A stretch of DNA of 64,000 nt. Source: Panonychus citri. Lineage: Eukaryota; Arthropoda; Arachnida; Trombidiformes; Tetranychidae. Made by a program: the position numbers and the translations under genes. Numbering within the stretch: the stretch's first letter is position 1; each line of letters begins with the position of its first letter. This document shows, piece by piece, positions 21,295 through 33,044 of this stretch. The DNA lies in contig NW_026515503.1 of assembly GCF_014898815.1 (NCBI RefSeq), positions 124,001-188,000 on the forward strand. The letters run 5' to 3'. The notes below the pieces were generated by a model, which was not told the origin of the DNA, did not search any database, and saw only the letters and a program-made list of their open reading frames with translations.

Positions 21295-22782
21295 TTATTC
21301 CCTCAGGGCAGAGATTTGAGGATCACCAATAGGTTGAACAGCAGTATTAACTGTCTTTGCCTCAGAAGCTTTGGCTGGAGCTGAGGAAGTTGATGATTCT
21401 TTTCTTCCCATCCCTTTCTTACGTTGTGGACAATTGGGAGCAATATGACCTTTCTCTTGGCAAATATGACAAGTCAAATCCTTGTAACTTGTTCGATAAC
21501 GTGGATTCGGTTTCTGGCCATGTTCATTATTTCCACCATTTCCAACTTTTCGAGTGGAGTTGGAAGTTGATAAAGCTCTAGCTTTTTCTTCGCGATTCTT
21601 TTTCTTCTTTGTCTCATGTTCATGAAAATGAAGGAACAAAGTGTTCATTATCTTTTGCTCATCATCATTGTGTCCATTACGATAAATCTCTTTAGTAACT
21701 TCTTCAGGAAGATGATTTAAAAGATCGAACAGAAAAGCTTTGTTATTCATTTTTCCTTTCACTTTCTCCATTGTTTCTCTTGCGATATTCATAAAAACTT
21801 GAGGTGGAACGGAAAAATCGTATTTAAGATTTCGTAATTTAAAAGCATCATTTGCATTTAAAGCCGGAATATTAAGCCTTTCACGAAGAGCGGTAATGTA
21901 TTCATGATAATCGGTAATCTCAGAATCAATTCGATTAGCGATATGTAGAAGTTCATGTGCTAAACCTTTCTTGAAACAACGTAATCGTGTCTCATCATCG
22001 CATTTTTCAAGACTCAATTTATTGATAGTCTTGTTAATCCATTCTCTCATGTCTTCGTTTTTCGAAAATTCAGTAACTTTTGGATCTTTAGTCATAGCTA
22101 AAGCGACAGCATCAATTAACGTTTTAAATTGATTAACATCGTTTGAAGATTGAACTGGGGAATTGGGTCGAGTTGGACCTTGATCAACTAGAGTTGATTG
22201 TTCACCAACATGATCAATCGCTTGAGCGATTTTATGAATAGTACCAATAGGTAAACCAATACTTTTCAATTCATCTTCAGTAGCATTACAGATTACTGAC
22301 TCATCTCGCCCAATACGATTAATTACAGCTTGTATTTCACTTTCCAAAATGTTTAAGTTTCGAAAAATAATAACCCAATCGGGAGCAATAACTTCTTTTA
22401 CTTCATCGACCGGAAGTGTATCAATTAAATCATTTGTTAATGACTCACCAAGTATCAGATAATTAGTTCTAATTACCTCATAACATCGCTTTTTAACGAA
22501 ACTGTTTGTTGGAATTGTTCGCAATCCAAAATGAGTGAGTAATTCCTTATAACCTTGAATGTCCAATTCAGTTATTGTAGCCATGTTATTAACTCGAGGA
22601 TTTACTGACGGTAAATTGGATGATGAATGTCGATGAAAAGGTGAACTTGAGTTCTCAACACTTTGATCTAAAGATGAAGTTGTTTCAATTGGAATTATTG
22701 GCAACGAAGAGCGTCTATGACGATTAGTTAAAGATCGAGAAATTGTCAATTCAATTCCAGCACCAGAACGAGTTATTACCAT
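21295..22782 (-). CDS. gag: Element A Gag (495 aa)
   Basis: This is the structural nucleocapsid precursor. One open frame of 495 aa starts at an ATG about 80 nt inside the PBS. A helical capsid-like region occupies the centre (around KEYTALRERL-like stretches at residues ~280-370). The C-terminus has a retroviral zinc knuckle of CX2CX4HX4C form, CHICQEKGHIAPNC, followed by basic and Ser/Thr-rich sequence. It ends about 85 nt before the protease ORF, so a frameshift or re-initiation would be needed for expression downstream. Confidence 0.9.
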   Translation of the reverse strand: MVITRSGAGIELTISRSLTNRHRRSSLPIIPIETTSSLDQSVENSSSPFHRHSSSNLPSVNPRVNNMATITELDIQGYKELLTHFGLRTIPTNSFVKKRCYEVIRTNYLILGESLTNDLIDTLPVDEVKEVIAPDWVIIFRNLNILESEIQAVINRIGRDESVICNATEDELKSIGLPIGTIHKIAQAIDHVGEQSTLVDQGPTRPNSPVQSSNDVNQFKTLIDAVALAMTKDPKVTEFSKNEDMREWINKTINKLSLEKCDDETRLRCFKKGLAHELLHIANRIDSEITDYHEYITALRERLNIPALNANDAFKLRNLKYDFSVPPQVFMNIARETMEKVKGKMNNKAFLFDLLNHLPEEVTKEIYRNGHNDDEQKIMNTLFLHFHEHETKKKKNREEKARALSTSNSTRKVGNGGNNEHGQKPNPRYRTSYKDLTCHICQEKGHIAPNCPQRKKGMGRKESSTSSAPAKASEAKTVNTAVQPIGDPQISALRE

Positions 22783-22845
22783 TAGGTAAGAAGAAAATGT
22801 TAATCAAAAACTTTTACACTTTCACTGTAAACACACAAAGACAGA

Positions 22846-22863
22846 ATCCTGGCGACCTCGCCA
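22846..22863 (-). other. Element A primer-binding site
   Basis: Two bases inside the 5' LTR, the minus strand reads TGGCGAGGTCGCCAGGAT. Its complement ends ...CCTCG-CCA, which has the shape of a tRNA 3' end with discriminator G, 7-nt acceptor CGACCTC and T-stem CCTGG. A G discriminator is typical of tRNA-Ser, so a serine tRNA primer is plausible (inference). Confidence 0.75.
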
Positions 22864-22865
22864 AG

Positions 22866-23856
22866 TGTGAGGAAAATTTAATAAGAAAACTTATTAAAAG
22901 GAAATCTTAAGTAATAAGAATGAGAAACAAAGGTAATTCGTATTGAATTAGATCTAAAGATCACAGGGTAAGAAATGATTATTGATTATCCGAAAGGATT
23001 AAAGATTAATCTAACGATTAATATTGAAAGTTCCAAATGAATTTACTTAAGTAACGTTCACAACAATCAAGAAATTCCAATCTGTCCCACACAACACAGA
23101 TTATAATTAAGATTCGAATTCAGGATTCTGACAATGTGAGTAAGCATGTAATTAAGTTTATTGAAAATTGAAATTGGTTAACTGAAACTTTAGTTGAATG
23201 ATATAATCAAATTACAATTGTAATTAAAACTGATAAAAACAAAATCAAGAAAATTGAATCTAATTAAACTTAGAGAGTAAAGTACAATTATAATTATTAA
23301 TTTCACTAGAGTGATCTTAACGTTTTCATTGTAAAACTTTATCTCTGCTGTTAATTCAATCAACATGAATTTTTAAAGACAAAAAGAAAGAGAAGATAAT
23401 GAAAAAGACAGAGAAGATAAAATTGGTTTTTCGAAGAGAAAAAGAAAGAGGAAGATTTTTGTCTTACTTTTTAACTTCAGTTTACAAAAGGAAATTATTA
23501 ATTGAGTCAAAGGCAAAGTCTTATCTCATTAGTGATAAGCTCACATTTTGAACCCTTGGGAAAATGGTAACTTTAGTTATAAAACAACTTCCATAAATGG
23601 TAAACCCATAAGGTTATGTCGCGACGATAGTCTAGTTAACCATTTACTTAGAAAATGACAATAGTCAAAAAACGGTTGAAGTCAATACATTGAACTTGTG
23701 ATTAAACACAACCCATAATCAACTAATTGTCGTTAAATTGTGATTAAACTAAAGTTAATTAAAGTGAATTAAGAAAATAATTAAATTGTTTCAGTTAATT
23801 GTGATTAAGAAAATAAGAAAATAATTGAATCAGATGAGCTAAAAGGCTACCCTTCA
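22866..23856 (-). repeat. Element A 5' LTR (991 bp)
   Basis: Direct copy of 12562-13548. As the element reads on the minus strand, this copy should carry the promoter and transcription start. Followed by the ATTT target duplication at 23857. Confidence 0.92.
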
Positions 23857-26800
23857 ATTTAGTTATAATCTAAAAGGAAACCATGAAATTGAGAGTTGAT
23901 ACAATAACAATTAGTTGCTCATTATAGACCATTAGAGTGCAGATTAAGATTAGCTTCATGATAATTATCATTATTTAAGCGAATTCGTATAATGAATGAA
24001 TATTAGTTTGTGATCAATTCTATTGTGAAAATATTAGTTACTCTTCATCAACAATTAGCGATACAATTTACTTTTTCGACGTTGATTTAATTCAAAGAAA
24101 AACTTTGATTGACTCTCAAGCATTTAGAATGACAAAAATCGAGATAAGTTTGTTTCGAGAATAAAAAAGTTCCAGCATAAAAATTTTTTTCGTATTCGAA
24201 TTATTTTTTTCGTCATCATGAATTTCCCTTTGGGCTTTATACTGTAGTAATAACAATAATATTCTCTGATGAAATTGACTTTGATATTGGTGAATAAAAA
24301 GGTTACCCTGATATTATCAGGAAAAAGGAAGAGAGAGAAAGAAATTTTTTCTTTTCGAAAAATTCTTTTAGGTTCAGAACTTTTTTTAGAACTTCTTATT
24401 CTTCCGTCCTCTTATACCAATCATCATGAATGGAGAAACATTTCCTTCAGAAGAAACTAAGTCTCTCTCTCTCATTGAAGATGATGATGATAACCAATAA
24501 CCCAAAATCAAAAGTAACTATTAAAATATATTTACGAGGGAACCACAGATTCTGAAGATTGGGTATTGGAAAAAAGCCTGAGAAAATTACTAAAATCCTC
24601 TGAATGAAAAGATATGAGATTAATGGTTGATAGATGAAGTTGATTGACATTTTATTAACGGAATTGAAAAGATTAATGATAATAATCACATTCACTTTGA
24701 TTCCTATTGAACAGATAGTCTGATTAATTGGTTTACTCTGGTTCACTTGATTATCACTTTTATCATTAATATTAAATTTCATCGTATTCAGTAAATTGGT
24801 TAAACAATTGTTTCTCATTTTAATCAAAAATTTTTTTATCAACAATTATTTTGATCAATAATCAATCTTGAACAATTTAGATTGTGAATTGGAAATCGTT
24901 TCACGAGATTGATTGAAAAGGGAGCAAAAGCTTCATACTGAGTTTATAACAATCCATGATAATTTCATGCTGATAAGGTTGAAATTGATGATTTCATGTC
25001 AATTTCATGAGTTTTTACCTTCTTTCATCATGATCATTGTTAACAATTGAGTCAAATATGATTATGAATGTGAAAAAAGGAGTGAGAAATTAATTCAATT
25101 GATAGATCTGAACATGGAGATAGTTTTTATGAACATGGTGAGATAGAAGATGAAAATCTCAGCATGAACTCTGAGAGGGAACATTCAACTTGGAACATTT
25201 GGAATTATCATCATTCTGAAATAGAATAGAAAATTCTTAACAAATGATTCAGTTAATTCTGTATCATCACCACTACCATGATGATAACAATAAAACCAAT
25301 TACAAGTAACCAATTCAAACTGTTCAATTGTATCATGATGAACATGAATCCTTCAATTGATATCAAATTACTTGCTGGCCAATAGACTAACCCACACCTA
25401 AATCATTGCAATCCATTATCAACAATCAAATTAATCATGAAAACATGAAGAAAAAAAATCAAATAACCAGAATTAACTTAATCAAATGATTAAATATTAT
25501 AAATTAATAAGATACCAAAAGTGTAAATATAAGATAAATATAAATTTTTATCATTACTCTCAATCTAATCAATTGATTGATCATTTTTTTTCATAATAAA
25601 GTAAATACTTGATTAATGTACATTGTCACTGATTAACTTGAGCAATAAATGTTATGATAAATATTGATGGTTAAATATATTTACTCAATTGGTTAATTGT
25701 ATGATTGTAATATTGATCACAGTTAATATCCAACAATTAACATGGGCATTTTGTATTGGGTGAAAAGTTATTCAAGTGAAAATTTTTATTATTTCCCCTT
25801 AATCATAAAAGATACAAATAATAATAATATTATTATAAATGATGATGATGTTGTTAATGATAACAAGGATTGCGCTGTAATAATAACAGCGATAATAATA
25901 ACGGTAATGTCAACAATCAGAAATATTAATTGAGACTAATAAGAGAGATGATTATGTTTCAAATGCTTTGGACAAAAAATTATGTCAAGTGAAATGGTCA
26001 TTTCCAAAACGGAGCTATCAGAGAAAGGGAGTAACCAAGTGGTTGAAACGGACACTGGACATGATATTTATCTCCTTTGAATCTTTACTCGGATATAATA
26101 TCAACATTTTCCTTGGATGAAAGTTCATTGAAGCGAAAGAGGCAAAAAAAGTTGACCTATTATGAGATTATCTCCTAACATATGTCATACTATCACCGTA
26201 TATAAGATTAAGAGGTTTGACCGTCATCATCATTATCTTCATGATGATAGATAATAAAGTATCGAAGTCACTTATTGTTAGAACTTTTTTTTTTGGTTTT
26301 TTTCTCTCGAAAAGTGGAAAATAAGAATACCAACTATGTGGTTAGAATATGTAATCGAATAAATTTTCTTTTATTCGTAAATTCTGGACGCGCTTTAATA
26401 TCGAATGAAAAATGTATCATCTTCTTACACTGGTCAGTAGTAGAATTGACCATCAAGATGGGAATCGAGCACAATGCATTTTTCGAGTTATTAAAGATTA
26501 GGATTTATTCTGATGTAAGATTATTTTCCCAACAGCTGATAACTTTCTCCAAACTCAGATAATATTAATGATAAAGAGAAGAAAATGAAAGCAGATTATC
26601 AGATGAACTTTTTTTTCTTCCTCTTATCATCAGTTGTTAAAACCATAGAAGATAAAAAAGAAAGAGGATGAAGTTTATCTTCATCATTGAAGCTCATCCA
26701 ACATGATGATAATCAGCATCACTTTTTGTTCATCTTGATTATTGTTTATCATCTTTATTCAATTATCAACCTTTTGATTATACGATCATTTCTGTCACTT

Positions 26801-29033
26801 TCATTTAGACTCATGATCAATATCATGGTATTGTTTGGATCGTCTATTGAATAATCAACTAAATTGCAACGATATTTTTCAAGCTCTAATTAAAACACAT
26901 CATTAAAATGATTTAATTAACTCTGATTTTTGAGCAGAATTAATTTGCATAAACTAATCATTTAGAGTTGCATTTGATTACTAAAAGTTTTCTGCAATTC
27001 AATCAACAGTTATTATCTTTTAGATTTGCTGAAAACTCAACGATAAACTTGAAGTTTGACTTATGGATATTCACAAATTTAGTCTGATTTGTTTTTATTT
27101 ATTCTGTCGATTTATGTTTATTGAATTGATTTTTTACTGATTTTACTGTTCAAAACTATCAGGTTCTGGTGTTTATGTGAACTCTGTTGGCTCAATGGAT
27201 AATCAGGTTGGTTGTTCATGATTACCAATTGTAATTGGTTTAGAATGTTAATAAACTTGAGAATCCATTATGAGAAAAAGAGATGAAAACTCAAGATAAT
27301 TTATTGAATTTTCACTTTTGATTCCAATTTCATCACAAGATTAGCCATTGTTGTTTTATTAACCAAAAATCTTATGAGTGAATTTAAGCCAAAATAATGA
27401 TGATAAGGATGATGAATAGGAAGATATGTAGTTTAAGTGAGCATTGTTATTACCACCTCGACCGAGTGTAGATTATAATAAATAATGGTAAGTCTCGAAT
27501 CGAAATAGAATGGACAATTACTCTTTTCGTCAAGAGGTTCGAGAGAAAACAAAGAATGAATAAGAAAAGAGATGAGAAGACTGATGAAAAAGAAAAAAAA
27601 ATCGAATGAAAAATGGTTCATCATCTCACAAAATTCGATAATAATAGTATTTGTTTGTGCGAATTTTTCTCTTTCTTTTTTATTCGAAAAGAAAAGAAAA
27701 TAATCTTGAAAGTAAAGCTCTTTTTTCGATTACTCAAAAGCCAGAATATTGAAAGAGAGAGAGAGAGAGAGAGGATAAGACATGGTGATAATAATTTCTC
27801 ATGGAAAATGAATCTATCTCATTTGTACAATGAGAAAGATTCTTGAGTCCTGGAATAAAACTAAAGATAAGATCAGTAATTAATGAGAAAAAGAAACAGA
27901 AACCTCATGATTTATCCTGGAAAATCCTACTCAAGGATTGTTTCACTTTCCTTCATGGTCAATATCATAGAAAACTACTGAGTAGATTTCAGGGTGTAAC
28001 AGGAAAGTATCTTATTGTATTCAGTATCATCTAATCGTGAGATAACCACAGACCAACATAGAAAGGGTTTTATTAATATCTTATCGAGTGGTAACATTGG
28101 AAAAATTCATCCGAATGGAAAATTATTCATACAGATTCTTACTATGATAAACTATCGAGGCAAAAATTTCAAGTCATTTTCAAAATGAATAAAAGAAAAG
28201 AAGAAGAAAAAATTGTTCTTTTTTCTTCTACTTCATCAACAACGATATCATCATTATGAATGAGCAATATTCAATGTTCATGGTTGAAATTCATGATGAA
28301 AAAACGATAACAACAATTGGTTAGGTTTTGTTACATTTTACTGATTGTTACTATTACATGAAAACACACAAGTAAATAAACAATTGATTCATTTGATTCA
28401 GATGGGATTGAAGTTTTCAAATTGATTGAAAAAGACAGATATTGAAACAATATCATGATCCAATCATGAACTCAGCTAAAAGTTCAGATTAATATCAATC
28501 CTGTAAGTTTGTAGACTTTGCTTCAGTTCATCTTAAATTTATTTCTTCCTTTCTCTGAATAAATCATCCATGAGTTTTTCCTTTAAAAAACTTTCTTCTT
28601 CAGTATCGAGCCTTTGACTTAATTCTTGATCAGATTGACCTTCAATCCCATGACACCTTCTCAAACTTCATGGAAACTGTTAGCCTACCCTTCTGAATAA
28701 GCCATGAAATTAACAAAAGCTTGATTAGTCGGCAAGCTAATGGTAATTAGTCTCATTCTGGGCGACAAAATCAAAACTATTATTATTCAATATTAACCAT
28801 CCAGATAGAAATTTGTGTAAATATGAACTGAATATGAATTCATCATTTGAAGAAAGGATGAGAAAATTTTACCAATGAATAACATCACGGGTCATCATCA
28901 TCATTCTGGTACAATAGGAGGATATAAGTTAAATAGAATCAGGAACCAGGAAGAATGAGAATAAGCTGAATATCATTTACATTGGAATCAGAATAGGAAA
29001 TTTTTTTCTCTTTTCCTTCCTGAAGAAAAGAAT

Positions 29034-29096
<63 letters not shown>

Positions 29097-30597
29097 AGTG
29101 AAAGTAAATTCTTCCAAAGTAAATGTTATCTTTCGCTTATTCCGGTTTCTTTTTTTACACTCTATCACAAACTGACCATTGTAACCATGACATGATACAG
29201 TCCAGAAAAAATAATAATATTCTCATGATGATGTTACTTGAAAAATATTCAATGTACTGAGGAGATAAGAAACATACGAATATGATAAACAGATAATACT
29301 GAGAAATGATGATGAGAATTTGTGATATTTTCCCTCTTTCTCTATGCTACCTCGTTTCGAGGTCACTGACTCGAACTGAATGATAATAGTCGAAGGATAG
29401 AACATGAAATATGAAATTGGATAGAGAAGCAGAAAAAAATATTATGATCTTTCAATTGAAACGAAAAGAAATTGACTGATAATTTCCAATTCATTCACTC
29501 CTGTTTCCAACTCTTCGTGATATGGATTTGATCAATACATCAGCTCGTAAGATTATGTTACAAATGTCCAGACGAAAATGGAATTTTTCAAACTCCCAAT
29601 GCTTCCCGCCTATTCCACAAAAGATATTAGAGAAAATCCTCAACAATATTAATAGAAAAAGTTGTTCACAAACTCGAACTTTTTGATATACTTTCTCATT
29701 ATAAAGTTGGAAAAACTTTTTTGTCGATGAGATAATAAGATAATAAAGAGAATCATGATAATTAGCATAATGAGATTATATTATTACGATGAGAATATTA
29801 AGAGAAAAGGCAAAAAATTATTCGAAATTCTGAATTGATTGTTCTTTATTTTCGATCTCTTTTGTTGAATAGAAATTTTCGAACTGATTATTTTCATCTG
29901 GAAACGAAAAAGATAAATAATGATCATCAGAACATGTGATGAGATTTAATCACGACTTAGGAAAAAACTGACATGACAAAAAACTCTAATAGATTTGAAT
30001 ACCTTCTAGAGTTCTCAAAGTTGACAAACTGAATGTCAAAGAAAAATGAATCAGATTGTTCTGATTTAGAACAAAATAATTTCCTATCACATTTAAAGAG
30101 CTCTAAAGATTTATTTTCAATCATTTTTCATGGAAAATAATTGGTGACAATTAAATAGTATTAATATGTTACCTTTTCTCAATTGTAAATAAATCAACAA
30201 ATCTCATTATACGTCATGTTTTCTGTACCCTCATCTGTACCCTCATCTGAATATCCATGAATATGAAACAAAAAAAAATTCATCATTTCCATTTCCGGAT
30301 CAATATTATTGGTGATAAGTTGAAAAAAGCGAAAGAAAAACAAAAATTGTAACTGAATATAAATGTCACCATGATATCATTTTGACTATTATTGATTTTC
30401 AATGTAATATAAATAAGATGCAATCAGAATATGATAACAAAGATAACAAGAACAACAATGTTCATGATAACATAGGATATTAACACTGAATCCATGATGA
30501 ATCCATGAGACAATCTCATCTCTCTTTTTGGCAACAGATAATGAGAATCAATTGATTAGCATAATTATCATTCATGTAATAATAATAAGATGATGAT
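23857..30597. other. 6.7-kb gene-free AT-rich region
   Basis: I find no supported gene. ORFs here are short and unlike known domains. The DNA has many ATG/TCA triplet tracts, (GA)n runs (about 27752-27772 and 29035-29094) and A/T-rich segments. It may be part of the same dpr intron that holds element A; I looked for the missing first half of the Ig1 domain on the minus strand and could not recognise it. Confidence 0.5.
29035..29094. repeat. (GA)n microsatellite
   Basis: About 60 bp of uninterrupted AG dinucleotides. It generates a spurious Ser-Leu ORF on the minus strand. Confidence 0.95.
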
Positions 30598-30975
30598 TGT
30601 AAGGGGATTACTAATGTATTACGTCATCTTATTTAACTTCCCCCATTTAATCATTCAATCACATGCTATTTAACTCTTATCTAATTGTCTAGGGATTAAC
30701 CCTTCACATATATAAATCAAGCCCTTGGACTAAGGTCCTCAGTCCAATTAAGTGTTTGATTTAAATATGTTAAACCTCTAATTTTGTGATTCACCTTTAC
30801 GTTCAATTAAGTTTAACCCCTTTACCTTTCAACCCATTTAATTACAGTTTCTGATTTACCTTACATTCAATAAAATCTAATTACTCAAGTGCTTAAATTC
30901 AAAGTCTCCGTTTCCTTAGTTTAGTCGATCTTCGGGTTCCTATTTAGGTTCTTTTGACAACAAAATTTACTTACA
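30598..30975 (+). repeat. Element B 5' LTR (378 bp)
   Basis: Identical to 39743-40120 as far as I can read. It contains a TATA-like ATATATAAAT near 30706-30720, a 23-bp palindrome with 7-bp arms TTGGACT/AGTCCAA at 30725-30747, and an AATAAA at about 30869. Confidence 0.94.
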
Positions 30976-30978
30976 CAT

Positions 30979-30993
30979 TGGTGGAGATGCCTC
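30979..30993 (+). other. Element B primer-binding site
   Basis: Three bases after the 5' LTR the sequence reads TGGTGGAGATGCCTC, starting with the TGG expected opposite a tRNA CCA end. The same 15 bases follow the LTR of element C. The tRNA identity is not resolved. Confidence 0.75.
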
Positions 30994-31246
30994 TGCTAAT
31001 CTAAGTGAGAACTAAGTGACTTTCTTTGTGGCCACATCATCAACTAAGAAACGCCTAAAAAAGCTAAGAAGCTTATAAACTCTAACAAGCCTTAGTTTCC
31101 GTTTCCGTGAAAGTACTTCAAGTTAAATTGTCGCAGGGTGAGAGGACCTTTCACCCCACAACAATCAACTTCGATTAGATTTGTGTAAAAATCAACTATA
31201 AACTGTGTGATAAATTAAGTGAAAAGGGTAAAATAAAGTAATCAAC

Positions 31247-32435
31247 ATGATTGAAGACTCGCCAACAAAAACAACAACATACCCTAAAACTACAGTGAGT
31301 GAAAAGATTACTCGAAATGAGCTAAGTGGAATAGCTCTGGATTGGGGAATCAAAAGTCCTGATCAGAAAACCGAAAATATGCTTCAGAAAGAAATTTGGG
31401 AAGCTCAAGTGATACAAGAAATGTATCAAAACGATGGAGAAGAGATAAATGGTCCCTTCGAAATAAATTCAAAAAGAGAATACAAGATTAAATGGCAAGA
31501 TGGTCTAATTCTGAGAAAACTTGGATTGGATTATACATCGCTCGCTACATTGTTAAAAGAGAAAATCTATTCAATTGATCAGTTAAGAAAATACACCAAA
31601 AGACAACTTGAAGATGATCTGGGATTATCTCCAGCGTTTGCTTCGTTATTGGCGAATAACTATTCAATGATGGAAAATATCTCAATGTCGGAAGCGTTGG
31701 AAAAATTCAATCTTCAAGAAAAAGAGAGACAATTAACCCTCGCTCAACAACAAGCATTGAAGCGAATCAATAAACGAAATTGGCCAAATAGAGAAAGGCA
31801 AACATTTACTGATTTTCTCAAGTGTTTAGAGTACGATCTGAGGACCTTAGATCCCTCTAAACAAACTTGGATTGATCACATTACAGTCCTTCTCGAAAAT
31901 GAAGCACGTGATCGAGCAGAAAAACTGAGAAACGATTCACCATTCATTGAATATGAAGAATGGAAACAAAAACTAACCAATTCAACGATAACGGCAAGTG
32001 AAAAAGCAGAAGCTATTTACAACGTGGTACAAAAACGATATGATCCTAAAACAGATCCACGCGATCACTTTAAACGAATTGAAACTTCTTTAAAAATTAT
32101 CTATCCTTCAGCTACTAATGAAACATTAGCAATCGCAATGTTATCATCAATCCCTTATTATATACAGAATGAAATCATTCCAGAGATAACTGATTTGGAA
32201 ATCGAGAAAATAAAAGCAAGGTAATAGGTCATTGGCAAAAGAACAAAAGAAGTCAAGAGGTTATCCATCAAGGTCACGACCTTCTCAAGGTAATGATAAC
32301 TGGCGATCAAACCAGAATTCACCCAAGTCAAATGAGAAAACAAAAAATTGTGAGCATTGTAAAGCAACCTCACATAATTCTGAAGATTGTTGGACGAAAT
32401 ATCCTGAAAAGAGACCAAAGAGATCAACAGAATAA
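31247..32435 (+). CDS. gag: Element B Gag, split by one frameshift
   Basis: ATG at 31247 opens a 325-aa frame with helical capsid-like content, ending at 32224. The sequence continues in another frame at 32232-32435, which carries a basic stretch and the zinc knuckle CEHCKATSHNSEDC (CX2CX4HX4C). One base gained or lost near 32220 explains the split. Two copies of the element-specific palindrome lie close by: one in the 5' leader at 31136-31156 and one inside the frame at 31835-31853. Confidence 0.82.
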
Positions 32436-32491
32436 ACCTGAGCTTAAACAAGCTAACAACGTGGAAGTCGAAGAGCAATTAAGCGAAGGAA

Positions 32492-32812
32492 GTGTTAATA
32501 CAACGTCTAATCGCCAACAAAAACAAGTCATCGGAAAAAGTAAGACACCCTATGATTAAATTTTCAATTAATCAAGTTCAAATCGAGGGAATGTTTGATA
32601 CAGGAGCGTGCACGAGTTTAATAAGCAAGGACCTCGCTGTTAAACTCGCCCTGTTCGCTTACCCTTATAAGCTACAATTCCAATCAGCAAATCAAAAAGT
32701 GATTCAATGTGAATGGTTTGTACCATTAAAAGTGTATAATGGTAATGAACCTAAATTGGTAGCAGCTTATGTCATTGATCTTTCAATGACATCCTGCTTG
32801 GTGAAAATATAA
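32492..32812 (+). CDS. PR: Element B aspartic protease, truncated frame
   Basis: The retropepsin motif GMFDTGACTSLI is present, followed by a fold-consistent hydrophobic pattern ending AAYVIDLSMTS. The frame then closes early at 32812. The region 32813-33044 before pol is broken and would need frame changes. It is probably a damaged or mis-assembled protease-linker segment. Confidence 0.75.
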   Translation: MLIQRLIANKNKSSEKVRHPMIKFSINQVQIEGMFDTGACTSLISKDLAVKLALFAYPYKLQFQSANQKVIQCEWFVPLKVYNGNEPKLVAAYVIDLSMTSCLVKI

Positions 32813-33044
32813 TCAAAGCGACTCAATTAATTATTGTTGCTAATGGATTAGGAAAACCCTATTCATTAAAACATATTAATTTAAATCAAGAATATAGATT
32901 AAAATTGATGTACCAAATTTACAAGATTCAACTATTATTGACCAATTGGTATGCACAAATTACGATTTGAATCAACTTCATCAAATGAGTAACAAGGACC
33001 TCGTTACTCATCCGAATCAAGTGATGACACTCAATTAAACAATA

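Larger units (their letters stand above)
12562..23856 (-). mobile_element. Element A: full-length Ty3/gypsy LTR retrotransposon with accessory RING/pseudo-exonuclease region
   Basis: The element is 11.3 kb, bounded by direct LTRs that begin TGTGAGG and end CCCTTCA on the plus strand, and flanked by the 4-bp duplication ATTT (12558-12561 and 23857-23860). On the minus strand the order is 5' LTR, tRNA-type PBS, gag, protease, RT/RNase H/integrase fused to a large extra region, PPT, 3' LTR. The LTRs differ mainly by one- and two-base indels, many in homopolymer runs, so the insertion is young or the differences are assembly noise. It lies in the dpr intron in the same orientation as that gene. 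Confidence 0.93.

Noticed and set aside
22846..22866. Partial tRNA gene at the tRNA-like 3' end
   Set aside because: Only the 18-nt complement of a tRNA 3' end is present, at the exact PBS position; no cloverleaf upstream. No tRNA or rRNA gene was recognised anywhere in the window.
24447..24845. 132-aa minus-strand ORF
   Set aside because: Asn/Ile-rich, no recognisable domain, typical of AT-rich random sequence.
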